Positions 1-5,502 of a stretch of DNA of 12,400 nucleotides are shown here, piece after piece (positions within the stretch are counted from its first letter, which is position 1; each line of letters opens with the position of its first letter). Origin of the DNA: JACPNA01 sp964429715 (GTDB lineage: Archaea > Nanobdellota > Nanobdellia > Woesearchaeales > GW2011-AR9); assembly GCA_964429715.1 (NCBI GenBank), contig CAYSCV010000041.1:1-12400 (forward strand), given 5' to 3'. The notes under the pieces were generated by a model, which worked only from the letters and a program-made list of their open reading frames with translations, was not told where the DNA came from and ran no database searches. The position numbers and the translations under genes are program-made.

Positions 1-33
1 GTCTTATTAGAGAATTATGGTCAAATAATTAGT

Positions 34-123
34 CTAATTACCAGAATTATCTATACTTGTTGGTTCTCTCTCACTATGGACAAAATTCGCCCCATCATAC
101 ACTAACTGCTCTAAATTTACCAT
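34..123 (-). CDS. possible small protein, 29 aa, unknown function
   Basis: An ATG at 123 is preceded by a good Shine-Dalgarno sequence (AGGAG at 138-134, 10 bases before the start) and opens a 29-residue frame beginning MVNLEQLVYDGANF and ending at a TAG at 36-34. It starts 15 bases after the stop of the CARF-like gene, so it would be the second gene of that transcript. All three frames meet stops before the window edge, so it is either a genuine mini-protein or the N-terminal stub of a gene broken by a frameshift. No family is recognised. The well-placed ribosome-binding site is the main support; the short length is the main doubt. Confidence 0.35.
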   Translation of the reverse strand: MVNLEQLVYDGANFVHSEREPTSIDNSGN

Positions 124-138
124 TGTAAAATCTCTCCT

Positions 139-510
139 CTACCTTTTTATTCCCAACGTCTCCACTTGATTATTCACCACCGTAATCAACCTAAAATTCA
201 ACCCTAATTCTAATACTGCTTCTAAAATCGCCATATGTTCCTTCCCTGAACCCGACACCATATTTAACGCCACTTCAAAATCGCTAATCTTCCCCTTCAA
301 CTGCGTAAGTATCCTCTCTGTAATTATACGTACCTCCTGATTTGGATCAATCAGCACAAATTCTGCCGTCGCCGGCTTAGACGTAAAATTTTCAACCCCA
401 AATTGATTTGTAATCAGAAATACCTTCGTCCACGGCTGCGTCTGCATAATTTTGCTCACGTCCGTCCACGTTCCTTTTCCCGTAGAAAGACTTGCAATTA
501 ATATAGGCAT
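139..510 (-). CDS. stand-alone CARF-like Rossmann-fold protein
   Basis: A 123-residue protein that appears to be one Rossmann-like domain with nothing fused to it. Visible features are an N-terminal strand (MPILIASLS), a strand VFLITN near residues 30-35, an acidic strand end FVLID at 51-55, and a small-residue turn followed by a helix, SGSGKEHMAILEA at 86-98, then strand FRLITV at 106-111. The SGSGKEHM turn is in the place of the GGTK-type ligand loop of CARF domains, which in CRISPR systems bind cyclic oligoadenylates or other nucleotides. There is no effector nuclease or DNA-binding domain and no CRISPR locus in the window. It could be a nucleotide sensor or a divergent Rossmann enzyme. 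The start at 510 is supported by a TATA box 25 bases upstream and no nearby SD, i.e. a leaderless transcript. CARF relationship: moderate confidence. Confidence 0.8.
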   Translation of the reverse strand: MPILIASLSTGKGTWTDVSKIMQTQPWTKVFLITNQFGVENFTSKPATAEFVLIDPNQEVRIITERILTQLKGKISDFEVALNMVSGSGKEHMAILEAVLELGLNFRLITVVNNQVETLGIKR

Positions 511-513
511 ATC

Positions 514-561
514 CTATTTGAAATACCCAAATATAAAAAGGTTTAGGTAGAGTAATCGCAT
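514..561 (-). CDS. possible upstream leader ORF, 15 aa
   Basis: A strong SD (AAGGAGG, core 572-568) sits 6 bases before an ATG at 561 (a second ATG is at 564). The frame encodes MRLLYLNLFIFGYFK and stops at 516-514, three bases before the ATG of the CARF-like gene. A TATA-like run at 596-605 would place transcription start near 575, just ahead of this SD. It may be a leader peptide coupled to the downstream gene from a second promoter, or a chance ORF next to an SD-like motif. Low confidence because the leaderless TATA box of the CARF-like gene lies inside it. Confidence 0.22.
   Translation of the reverse strand: MRLLYLNLFIFGYFK
530..540 (-). promoter_or_regulatory. TATA box of the CARF-like gene
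   Basis: On the minus strand the sequence reads TTTTTATATTT, centred about 25 bases before the ATG at 510. That spacing puts the transcription start at or next to the start codon, with no room for an SD, which is the archaeal leaderless arrangement also seen at 3866 and 11248. Confidence 0.55.
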
Positions 562-595
562 CATTTTCCTCCTTTTTCATTCATATTATAAGAAA

Positions 596-605
596 AATAT
601 TTAAA
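596..605 (+). promoter_or_regulatory. candidate TATA element in the 511-676 intergenic region
   Basis: The run aatatttaaa is TATA-like on both strands. On the plus strand it could drive the membrane-protein gene at 677 with a leader of roughly 45-50 bases that carries its SD. On the minus strand it could give a transcript starting near 575, ahead of the possible leader ORF. Weak evidence: AT-rich intergenic DNA contains many such runs. Confidence 0.35.
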
Positions 606-663
606 CAAAAACCCCAATTTAACTAAAATATACCTTTCTAAGGTAATAAACAAAAAAAGTTGT

Positions 664-668
664 GGAGG
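664..668 (+). promoter_or_regulatory. ribosome binding site that fixes the start at 677
   Basis: GGAGG lies 8 bases before the ATG at 677. A GTG at 662 in the same frame would lengthen the protein by five residues but would overlap this SD and lack one of its own, so 677 is preferred. Confidence 0.75.
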
Positions 669-676
669 AAAAAACT

Positions 677-1057
677 ATGGTAGATTATGCAAAAAAAACA
701 ATGAATACCGTTTTAGCATACGCATTCACCTCAGGTATCGTGATTGCGTTAGTGTTAGGATTGGTATCCCCTTTGGTAGCAAAAGTGAATCCACTGTTGC
801 CGGCAATATTAACAAGTGTGTTAATTTTAGCAGGGATCGGTGTCGGATTCGCCAATATTACTGAATCGGAAACACGAGATTACATCTTGTACGTAACCGC
901 TTTAGTAATCGTATTAAGTATGGGTGGCAGTGCGTTAGGCCAAATTCAAAGAATTGGTCCCTATTTAGAAAGCGTATTGTGGTCATTGATGACCTTTGTC
1001 TTACCTTCCGTGATAATTGTGAGCGTTCGTGCAATTTTCCGTTTGGCAAAAGATTAA
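677..1057 (+). CDS. small four-helix integral membrane protein, unknown function
   Basis: A 126-residue protein with four predicted membrane segments at about residues 13-35, 40-59, 69-87 and 96-118. A short acidic and polar loop (ITESETRDY) lies between helices 2 and 3, and a basic C-terminus (RAIFRLAKD) suggests a cytoplasmic end. The N-terminus is short and polar with no cleavable signal. I do not recognise the family and see no catalytic motif. The start is chosen because of the SD 8 bases upstream; this is one of the few genes here with a clear SD and leader. It precedes the HAD hydrolase gene on the same strand by 56 bases, but a T-rich terminator and a separate promoter lie between them, so they are probably separate transcripts. 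Confidence 0.85.
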   Translation: MVDYAKKTMNTVLAYAFTSGIVIALVLGLVSPLVAKVNPLLPAILTSVLILAGIGVGFANITESETRDYILYVTALVIVLSMGGSALGQIQRIGPYLESVLWSLMTFVLPSVIIVSVRAIFRLAKD

Positions 1058-1080
1058 AATTGCTTCGACAAAGCAAACAA

Positions 1081-1088
1081 TTAAATAC
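1081..1088 (+). promoter_or_regulatory. TATA box of the HAD hydrolase gene
   Basis: TTAAATAC is centred about 29 bases before the ATG at 1114, which has no SD in front of it. This fits a leaderless or nearly leaderless transcript. The whole interval between this box and the start codon is a pyrimidine tract. Confidence 0.5.
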
Positions 1089-1110
1089 TTTTTTCTTTTT
1101 TTCTTTTTTT
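1089..1110 (+). terminator. T-rich terminator of the 677-1057 gene
   Basis: Three T-runs of 6, 7 and 7 bases separated by single C bases begin 31 bases after the stop codon at 1057. Archaeal RNA polymerase terminates at such tracts without needing a hairpin. The tract also lies between the TATA box and the start codon of the next gene. Confidence 0.55.
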
Positions 1111-1113
1111 GAA

Positions 1114-1770
1114 ATGGTTTCTCTTCAGAATTCACATCTAGAAAAATATCTCAAAACTCACCACAAAACCCATCTTATCTTCGACTTCGATGAGACTATT
1201 TGTTGGTTAATCCTTCCTTGGGAACATTGGGGAGATAAGATTAAAGATAAATTAATCCTATTAGATAATACCATTTATCAAAACTATGAACAAAGAAAAA
1301 TCTCATTAAGCGCATTGCAAAATCGCTACATCGCCAAATTCCCCTCCACAAGAAACTTATTCATAAAAAACAATACTTGGTTTGAAACAACTTTCATCAA
1401 AGAAGTAATCCCTAACTCTCAACTAGTACAATTCATCGCCAATAACCAAAACACTAAAAAGTACACTTTCCACTTGTGGTCTTCTAATACAAAAAAGACC
1501 GTAACAACCGTATTAAAAAAACATAATCTATCCTACAAATTCAATAAAATTATAACTCGTAATGATGTCGCCCTGTTAAAACCAAATCAAGAAGGCTTTA
1601 CATTAATTAAAGATAATAATATTCCCCTAACGAAATACATCTTTATTGGAGATAGTACCTCAGACAAACAAGCCGCCCAAGCCCTCGGCATTGATTTCTA
1701 TAAGGTAACCTATTTTAACCAAAGAAAGTTTAAGCATCTACGTTCAAAAATAAGAATAAATTTAAACTAA
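1114..1770 (+). CDS. HAD-superfamily hydrolase (probable phosphatase)
   Basis: A 218-residue protein with the four haloacid dehalogenase-fold motifs in order. Motif I is DFDET (nucleophile D24 and acid/base D26), motif II LWSSN around S123/S124, motif III K156 in ALLKPN, and motif IV GDSTSD with D180 and D184 for magnesium. About 95 residues separate motifs I and II, enough for a helical cap domain. The family mostly hydrolyses small phosphate esters; the substrate cannot be read from the sequence. An in-frame extension to 979 exists but overlaps the upstream gene in another frame and has no promoter of its own, whereas the ATG at 1114 sits 29 bases after a TATA box. The 3' end overlaps the convergent flavoprotein gene by 9 bases, so their transcripts must overlap. 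Confidence 0.88.
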   Translation: MVSLQNSHLEKYLKTHHKTHLIFDFDETICWLILPWEHWGDKIKDKLILLDNTIYQNYEQRKISLSALQNRYIAKFPSTRNLFIKNNTWFETTFIKEVIPNSQLVQFIANNQNTKKYTFHLWSSNTKKTVTTVLKKHNLSYKFNKIITRNDVALLKPNQEGFTLIKDNNIPLTKYIFIGDSTSDKQAAQALGIDFYKVTYFNQRKFKHLRSKIRINLN

Positions 1771-2862
1771 ATACTTCCCAAAATATAAAAACCTCGGTTC
1801 CAACAACAATGCTTTCACTAATATCGGCAGCGGATTCTCCCTCGTATGCTTCTCTAAAATTCGCTGTATCCGTGGCTGATTCATATACCCAACCAATCGA
1901 TTCCAATCCGCATCTGAAAACTTCTGAAACATCCAATGAAGACGTAAATGTAATCCCAATCGCGTACGTAACGATTTCACCTCTCGTTCCACTTCCCCGG
2001 CTCCTCCTCGTCCTTCAATAATACACTTTGCCACAATCTCTGCTTGCTTCAACCCAGGTACCAGCCCCCCAAGCGTTGTTGCTTTCACAAACGAAGACGC
2101 ATCACCTAACACATAACAATTATCTTTGTACAACACTTGATTTGCATTATATACCGGAATCGCTCCCGCCTGCATATCAACTAGTGTATACCCTCTCTCC
2201 TCCATAAATTGATCAAAATACTTCTTTGTCTCCCGCTTCGTCGCAAGTCCCACCCGCGCCTGCGTTGCCGACTCTGGCACAACCCACGCAAATAATCCAG
2301 GACAAATCTCATTGCCAAAATACGCTTGATACGTCCCCGGCGTAAATTCTCCTTGCACCGTCGCCTGAATCCCATAAAAGTTCTCCCGCTCTGCACAATA
2401 AAATCCATACGCTTTCGCCGTCGGCGACAGCGGCCCATCCGCCGCAATCACAATATCCGCCTCTACTCGCTTCTCCACCTTACCCACTGAATCTTTAATA
2501 ATTAACGTTTTCCCCTCTTTACGTACAAACGCATGATTCAACCAAATCTCCGCCCCCTCGCGCCGTGCCAAATCCGCAAAAAAATTATCAAATTTAATTC
2601 GACAAACCAAATACTCCTTCTGCGCAATTCGCATCTTCTCCCCTTTAGGACTAATCACCTCAATAGTATCCAGCGTATTCACTAAAAACGACTCCATCGG
2701 CAACTTAAACTGATCAAAATCATGCGTCAATAACCCCGTACACTGTATCGGCGACCCAATCTGTGCATGATTCTCATAAATCGTAACCCTATGCCCTGCC
2801 CGAGCTAAATGATAGCCTGCATAACAGCCGATAGGCCCAGCACCTATAACTACTATATCCAT
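1762..2862 (-). CDS. geranylgeranyl reductase family FAD-dependent oxidoreductase
   Basis: A 366-residue flavoprotein. The N-terminal Rossmann motif GAGPIG (residues 7-12) with E30 at the end of the second strand is the FAD ADP-binding site. GSPIQCTG (36-43) carries a cysteine (C41) in the position where geranylgeranyl reductases have a conserved cysteine loop. ADGPLS near the middle and GDASS at 253-257 are the later FAD contacts, and LFAWVVPE matches the family's substrate-site strand. Such enzymes reduce the double bonds of geranylgeranyl chains, in archaea on membrane ether lipids; the broader family includes other isoprenoid and halogenase-like enzymes, so the exact substrate is inferred. 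It overlaps the upstream kinase-like gene by 10 bases (ATG inside its last codons), implying one operon and coupled translation. It has no membrane helix. Confidence 0.88.
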   Translation of the reverse strand: MDIVVIGAGPIGCYAGYHLARAGHRVTIYENHAQIGSPIQCTGLLTHDFDQFKLPMESFLVNTLDTIEVISPKGEKMRIAQKEYLVCRIKFDNFFADLARREGAEIWLNHAFVRKEGKTLIIKDSVGKVEKRVEADIVIAADGPLSPTAKAYGFYCAERENFYGIQATVQGEFTPGTYQAYFGNEICPGLFAWVVPESATQARVGLATKRETKKYFDQFMEERGYTLVDMQAGAIPVYNANQVLYKDNCYVLGDASSFVKATTLGGLVPGLKQAEIVAKCIIEGRGGAGEVEREVKSLRTRLGLHLRLHWMFQKFSDADWNRLVGYMNQPRIQRILEKHTRENPLPILVKALLLEPRFLYFGKYLV

Positions 2863-3437
2863 GGATTAGTCTTCCTCATTTTATCTAATTGTTGTAATAT
2901 CTGTCCTAATCTATTTTCAAGAGAACCTTCCACTAAATAAGTCTTTTCAGGACAAAAATGTTCTAAAAAACTTTTAGTAAGATCATGTCTTCGTAAACGA
3001 GATTTACTTCCTCCATTTCGTACTTGATCTTTTTTATACAAAATTTCTTCTGGATTCTTAGCCAGAATAATTAATTGATATTTCTCTAAACTTGTAATAG
3101 CCATACTAAATAATTCGGATACTGCCAGTTGATCACGCGGTTCTGTTGCATACATTTTTGCAGAAATATAAAATGAAAAAAGTGCATGATCTGTAACAAA
3201 TCCATGCAACGCCCTAGAATTAATCTCTTCCCTTTCCTGAAGGCGCCACATATAGAATCGCTCGAAAGGACTGCGATAATCTCCAAACTCATTTTTCAAT
3301 TTTCGATGTGGTTCTAGAACTAAATCATAATCATATTCTTTAATTTTAAGCTGAGAAAATAATACTGCCGCTAAAGTGGACTTGCCAGTACACGAACCAC
3401 CTGCAAATGCAATATTAATTTTGTATTGAGAATTCAT
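2853..3437 (-). CDS. P-loop NTPase, kinase-like (AAA_28/NadR-type)
   Basis: A 194-residue protein with a Walker A motif GGSCTGKST (residues 13-21; K19 contacts phosphate) directly after the first strand. An LEPHRKLK segment follows near residue 40 in the place of the E-x-x-R element of AAA_28/NadR-like proteins, then ERFYMWRLQERE and strand GFVTDHALFSFY around 79-90, where the acidic strand end D83 would serve as the Walker B-like residue. Later, LIILAKNPEE resembles the nucleobase-binding strand of nucleotide and metabolite kinases, followed by a basic lid (RNGGSKSRLRRHD). The fold is that of a small-molecule kinase or ATPase; the substrate is unknown. It is the first gene of an overlapping operon with the geranylgeranyl-reductase-type flavoprotein, so a role with an isoprenoid or lipid precursor is possible but only inferred. 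It is noticeably more AT-rich than its partner. Confidence 0.82.
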   Translation of the reverse strand: MNSQYKINIAFAGGSCTGKSTLAAVLFSQLKIKEYDYDLVLEPHRKLKNEFGDYRSPFERFYMWRLQEREEINSRALHGFVTDHALFSFYISAKMYATEPRDQLAVSELFSMAITSLEKYQLIILAKNPEEILYKKDQVRNGGSKSRLRRHDLTKSFLEHFCPEKTYLVEGSLENRLGQILQQLDKMRKTNPWI

Positions 3438-3460
3438 TTATCTAATCGACTATAAATCCC

Positions 3461-3469
3461 CTTTAAAAA
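3461..3469 (-). promoter_or_regulatory. candidate TATA box of the kinase-flavoprotein operon
   Basis: On the minus strand the sequence reads TTTTTAAAG, centred about 29 bases before the ATG at 3437. A second TATA-like element (ATTTATAG near 3450-3457) is only 17 bases away, too close by archaeal spacing. No SD precedes the start codon. Confidence 0.4.
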
Positions 3470-3536
3470 TGTTATTAAACAGCAATTAAAATCAACTTAA
3501 AAAGTAAAAACAATTAAAAATAAAAAAATTCTCTTT

Positions 3537-3866
3537 CTAGTCCCTTCGCATATTCCCTTTATACAACTCTTTGCGCTCTTCAAATTTCCCTAACGTTGCA
3601 GAAGCATACTCTGCAAATTTATTGGGATCAAGCCCTAACCTATACGCAATCGAACCAAGATTCATCAATACATCTCCTAATTCATCCTGAACTTTCGATA
3701 AATCCTCTGTGCGTTGCTTGCAATACCTTCCTCGAAATTTCTGCACCGCATCATTAAATTCGCCGACTTCTTGCGTTAATTTATTCATAACGTCGTCGAG
3801 TGTTAACCCGATCTCATCTTCAAGCGCCTTCGCTCTTTTTGCTGTATCATAGAGGTTGTTTGTCAT
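3537..3866 (-). CDS. MazG-type nucleotide pyrophosphohydrolase
   Basis: A 109-residue all-helical protein with the MazG metal-binding signature: E33-V-G-E36 in the first half and E62-L-G-D65 (in QDELGDVLMNL) in the second, which bind magnesium. These enzymes split nucleoside triphosphates to monophosphate and pyrophosphate and commonly clear non-canonical or excess nucleotides. The length fits a single-domain MazG protein. The start at 3866 is preferred over an in-frame ATG at 3899 because a TATA box lies 27 bases before 3866, consistent with leaderless transcription, and would fall inside the longer version. It is separated from the operon downstream by 99 AT-rich bases and probably transcribed alone. 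The substrate is not predictable from the sequence. Confidence 0.9.
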   Translation of the reverse strand: MTNNLYDTAKRAKALEDEIGLTLDDVMNKLTQEVGEFNDAVQKFRGRYCKQRTEDLSKVQDELGDVLMNLGSIAYRLGLDPNKFAEYASATLGKFEERKELYKGNMRRD

Positions 3867-3888
3867 ATATCCTATAATGAATGAGTGA

Positions 3889-3896
3889 TATATAAA
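3889..3896 (-). promoter_or_regulatory. TATA box of the MazG gene
   Basis: TTTATATA on the minus strand, centred about 27 bases before the ATG at 3866, which has no SD. This is one of the clearest leaderless promoters in the window and decides the start codon. Confidence 0.65.
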
Positions 3897-3988
3897 CACA
3901 AGAGCAAGCTAAATATAACTATTCAAAAATATATCTATTTTTTTTAATCTTCGCTCAAAAAATAGTATACAAACTAGAAATATCACTT

Positions 3989-4016
3989 AAAAAAATAAGA
4001 AAAAAAATAAAAAAAA
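3989..4016 (-). terminator. T-rich terminator of the anchored surface-protein gene
   Basis: Read on the minus strand, T8, A, T8, C, TT, A, T7 follow the stop codon of 4041-5306 by about 25 bases, a typical archaeal U-tract terminator. It begins inside the 3' arm of the inverted repeat, so the mature mRNA would end just after the anti-SD sequence. Confidence 0.6.
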
Positions 4017-4028
4017 TTTGGAGGAAGA
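4013..4028 (+). repeat. inverted repeat, 3' arm (anti-SD in the 3' UTR)
   Basis: The plus strand reads AAAATTTGGAGGAAGA. This is the exact reverse complement of 5310-5325, the SD region of the surface gene 4041-5306. In that gene's mRNA this arm lies 12 bases after the stop codon and reads UCUUCCUCCAAAUUUU. Confidence 0.85.
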
Positions 4029-4040
4029 TTTTTGACGTAC

Positions 4041-5306
4041 TTAGTAATACGTTTTCTCTTCGTCGTTATCTTTTCGTAATCTGCTAAAGCCAATGATCAA
4101 ACCAATGATCACAAGCAACACAACAAGTACAACTAAGGCGATTTCTAAACCGTTTCGTAAACTGAATTCAGATCCTGCACTTGCTGCTTTTTGTGGTGCC
4201 ACAACACTTGCTTTTAATGCCACTGTTTCAAGCACATCATTTCCTGACTTAACACTCAAGGATAACACATGCTCACCAGCAGTTGCATCAACATTCGGTG
4301 TCACTTCAACATATACTACTTTATTCTTCCCAGCTTCTAACACAACTAAGCTCTCGCTTACTGAAACAGTAGCCCAATCTCCAGCCATAGCACTTACCAT
4401 GTATGCTTTAGATGAACTTCCTGCGTTCGTTAACGCTACACCATACGTAGCTGTTTTACCAGCCATAACAGGTTGCGTTTCCGGACCAACAGCAAGAACT
4501 AACTTGTTAGAGGTCTGAAATGCTTCATTCGCTAACACTTTAACAGTATATTCTTTTACCACTGTGTCTTTGAAGTTATTATAATTAACAGTTACTTTTA
4601 CTTTATAATCACCAGCTGCTGTAGTAGCAGGAATAGGTAAAAACATTTCAGGAACATCTTCATAGCCAACATTATTGCTATCTGTTTTCACAGCTTTAAC
4701 AAATTCACTATTGCTTAATCCAAGTTCTGGCATAGCCACTGTAACTTTTACATCATTTTCATCTTTGTCACCAAAGTTTTCAAGTAAAACAGTCGCAAGT
4801 AATGATTTACCCGCTTTGATGCTTGATCCAGGTGAAAAAGTTACATCTGCAACACTCACGCCATGGCGTTTTGGTTCCACTTTTAAAACAATATCTTGTT
4901 CAAATGATGCTGATTTCTTATCAGATACTCGTAATCGTAAGTAATACTGATCTTTGTCTAACTTCTGAGGCAAGTTTAATTCCAAATTCATATATTTTGT
5001 CGTACCTTTTTCAATATCGAACAAAGTTGTTGAATCTTGGATGCTCTCAAAGTTTTCAGATTCTTTATAGCCGCTAATTTTTGCGTCTACTTCTACATTC
5101 TTCACATTGTCGGTCAATGCGCTTAAACCCACGCGAACAGTAATTTTCTGCCCTTCTTCTACTACTAATACACTATTCGACAAAACGTCGTCGCCATTTA
5201 CTTTAATTGAGTTCACTTGTAAGTCATTGCCGGTTATAGCACTAACCATTGCGAAGCTCAACATGCTGATGACGAATACAGCCATTAAGGTTACTAATTT
5301 TTTCAT
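4041..5306 (-). CDS. secreted, C-terminally anchored Ig-like surface protein
   Basis: A 421-residue exported protein. Residues 1-23 form a signal peptide (MKKLVTLMAVF..., cleavage likely after VSA). Three beta-sandwich regions follow at about 27-130, 131-255 and 262-372. The first two alternate strands like CARDB/COG1361 repeats, and the third resembles NEW3-type domains (PNVDATAGEHVLSL). A hydrophobic helix at about 388-407 with a charged tail (RLRKDNDEEKTYY) anchors it with the tail inside. Architecture of this type is common in archaeal surface or S-layer-associated proteins; no enzymatic motif is seen. The start is fixed by an SD (GGAGG, 8 bases upstream). The predicted promoter gives a leader of about 100 bases, and the SD is one arm of a 16-base inverted repeat whose other arm follows the stop codon, suggesting post-transcriptional control or an invertible segment. 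Confidence 0.88.
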   Translation of the reverse strand: MKKLVTLMAVFVISMLSFAMVSAITGNDLQVNSIKVNGDDVLSNSVLVVEEGQKITVRVGLSALTDNVKNVEVDAKISGYKESENFESIQDSTTLFDIEKGTTKYMNLELNLPQKLDKDQYYLRLRVSDKKSASFEQDIVLKVEPKRHGVSVADVTFSPGSSIKAGKSLLATVLLENFGDKDENDVKVTVAMPELGLSNSEFVKAVKTDSNNVGYEDVPEMFLPIPATTAAGDYKVKVTVNYNNFKDTVVKEYTVKVLANEAFQTSNKLVLAVGPETQPVMAGKTATYGVALTNAGSSSKAYMVSAMAGDWATVSVSESLVVLEAGKNKVVYVEVTPNVDATAGEHVLSLSVKSGNDVLETVALKASVVAPQKAASAGSEFSLRNGLEIALVVLVVLLVIIGLIIGFSRLRKDNDEEKTYY

Positions 5307-5309
5307 TTT

Positions 5310-5325
5310 TCTTCCTCCAAATTTT
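5310..5325 (-). repeat. inverted repeat, 5' arm containing the SD
   Basis: On the minus strand this reads AAAATTTGGAGGAAGA and contains the GGAGG SD (5318-5314) of the gene starting at 5306. It pairs over all 16 bases with the arm at 4013-4028. Confidence 0.85.
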
Positions 5326-5427
5326 GTTTGAATATTATTTTTATGTTTGTTTTATCTCGTTTCTTCTTTGTTGTATACTTCTAAGAGCAACGATTGATTT
5401 AGTATGTATTCCCTAAACAGGAGCTAC

Positions 5428-5440
5428 TTTATAAATCTTT
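5428..5440 (-). promoter_or_regulatory. BRE/TATA promoter of the anchored surface-protein gene
   Basis: On the minus strand AAAGATTTATAAA combines a purine-rich BRE-like part with a TATA box. Transcription would start near 5406, giving a leader of about 100 bases before the ATG at 5306. The same 13 bases occur at 9918-9930 upstream of the small cysteine protein gene. Confidence 0.6.
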
Positions 5441-5502
5441 CGTTATTTTTAGTATTATTGAGTAACTACACTAATATTTTACTTCAATGTAGTAATTTTT
5501 AC

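Noticed and set aside
392..580. Minus-strand frame overlapping the CARF-like gene
   Set aside because: It runs in another frame through the CARF-like coding region; its start region is explained by the SD of the short leader ORF.
979..1113. N-terminal extension of the HAD hydrolase
   Set aside because: It overlaps the upstream membrane-protein gene in a different frame and translates the T-rich terminator as a phenylalanine run; the TATA box favours the start at 1114.
2181..2447. Arginine-rich minus-strand frame inside the flavoprotein gene
   Set aside because: It is a frame shadow of the well-supported flavoprotein, with no start signals.
3867..3899. Eleven-residue N-terminal extension of the MazG protein
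   Set aside because: The TATA box lies inside this extension, 27 bases before the inner ATG, so the longer form would not be transcribed from it.
4029..4079. Possible plus-strand TTG-started peptide behind the SD-like 3' arm of the inverted repeat
   Set aside because: Only about 15 codons in the antisense direction, with a weak start codon; the SD-like sequence is better explained as one arm of the inverted repeat.
4093..4518. Long plus-strand open frames opposite the surface genes (also at 6098-6412, 6419-6694, 8025-8306)
   Set aside because: They are antisense to clearly coding minus-strand genes, have serine/threonine-rich low-complexity translations typical of reverse-frame artefacts, and lack promoters or SDs.
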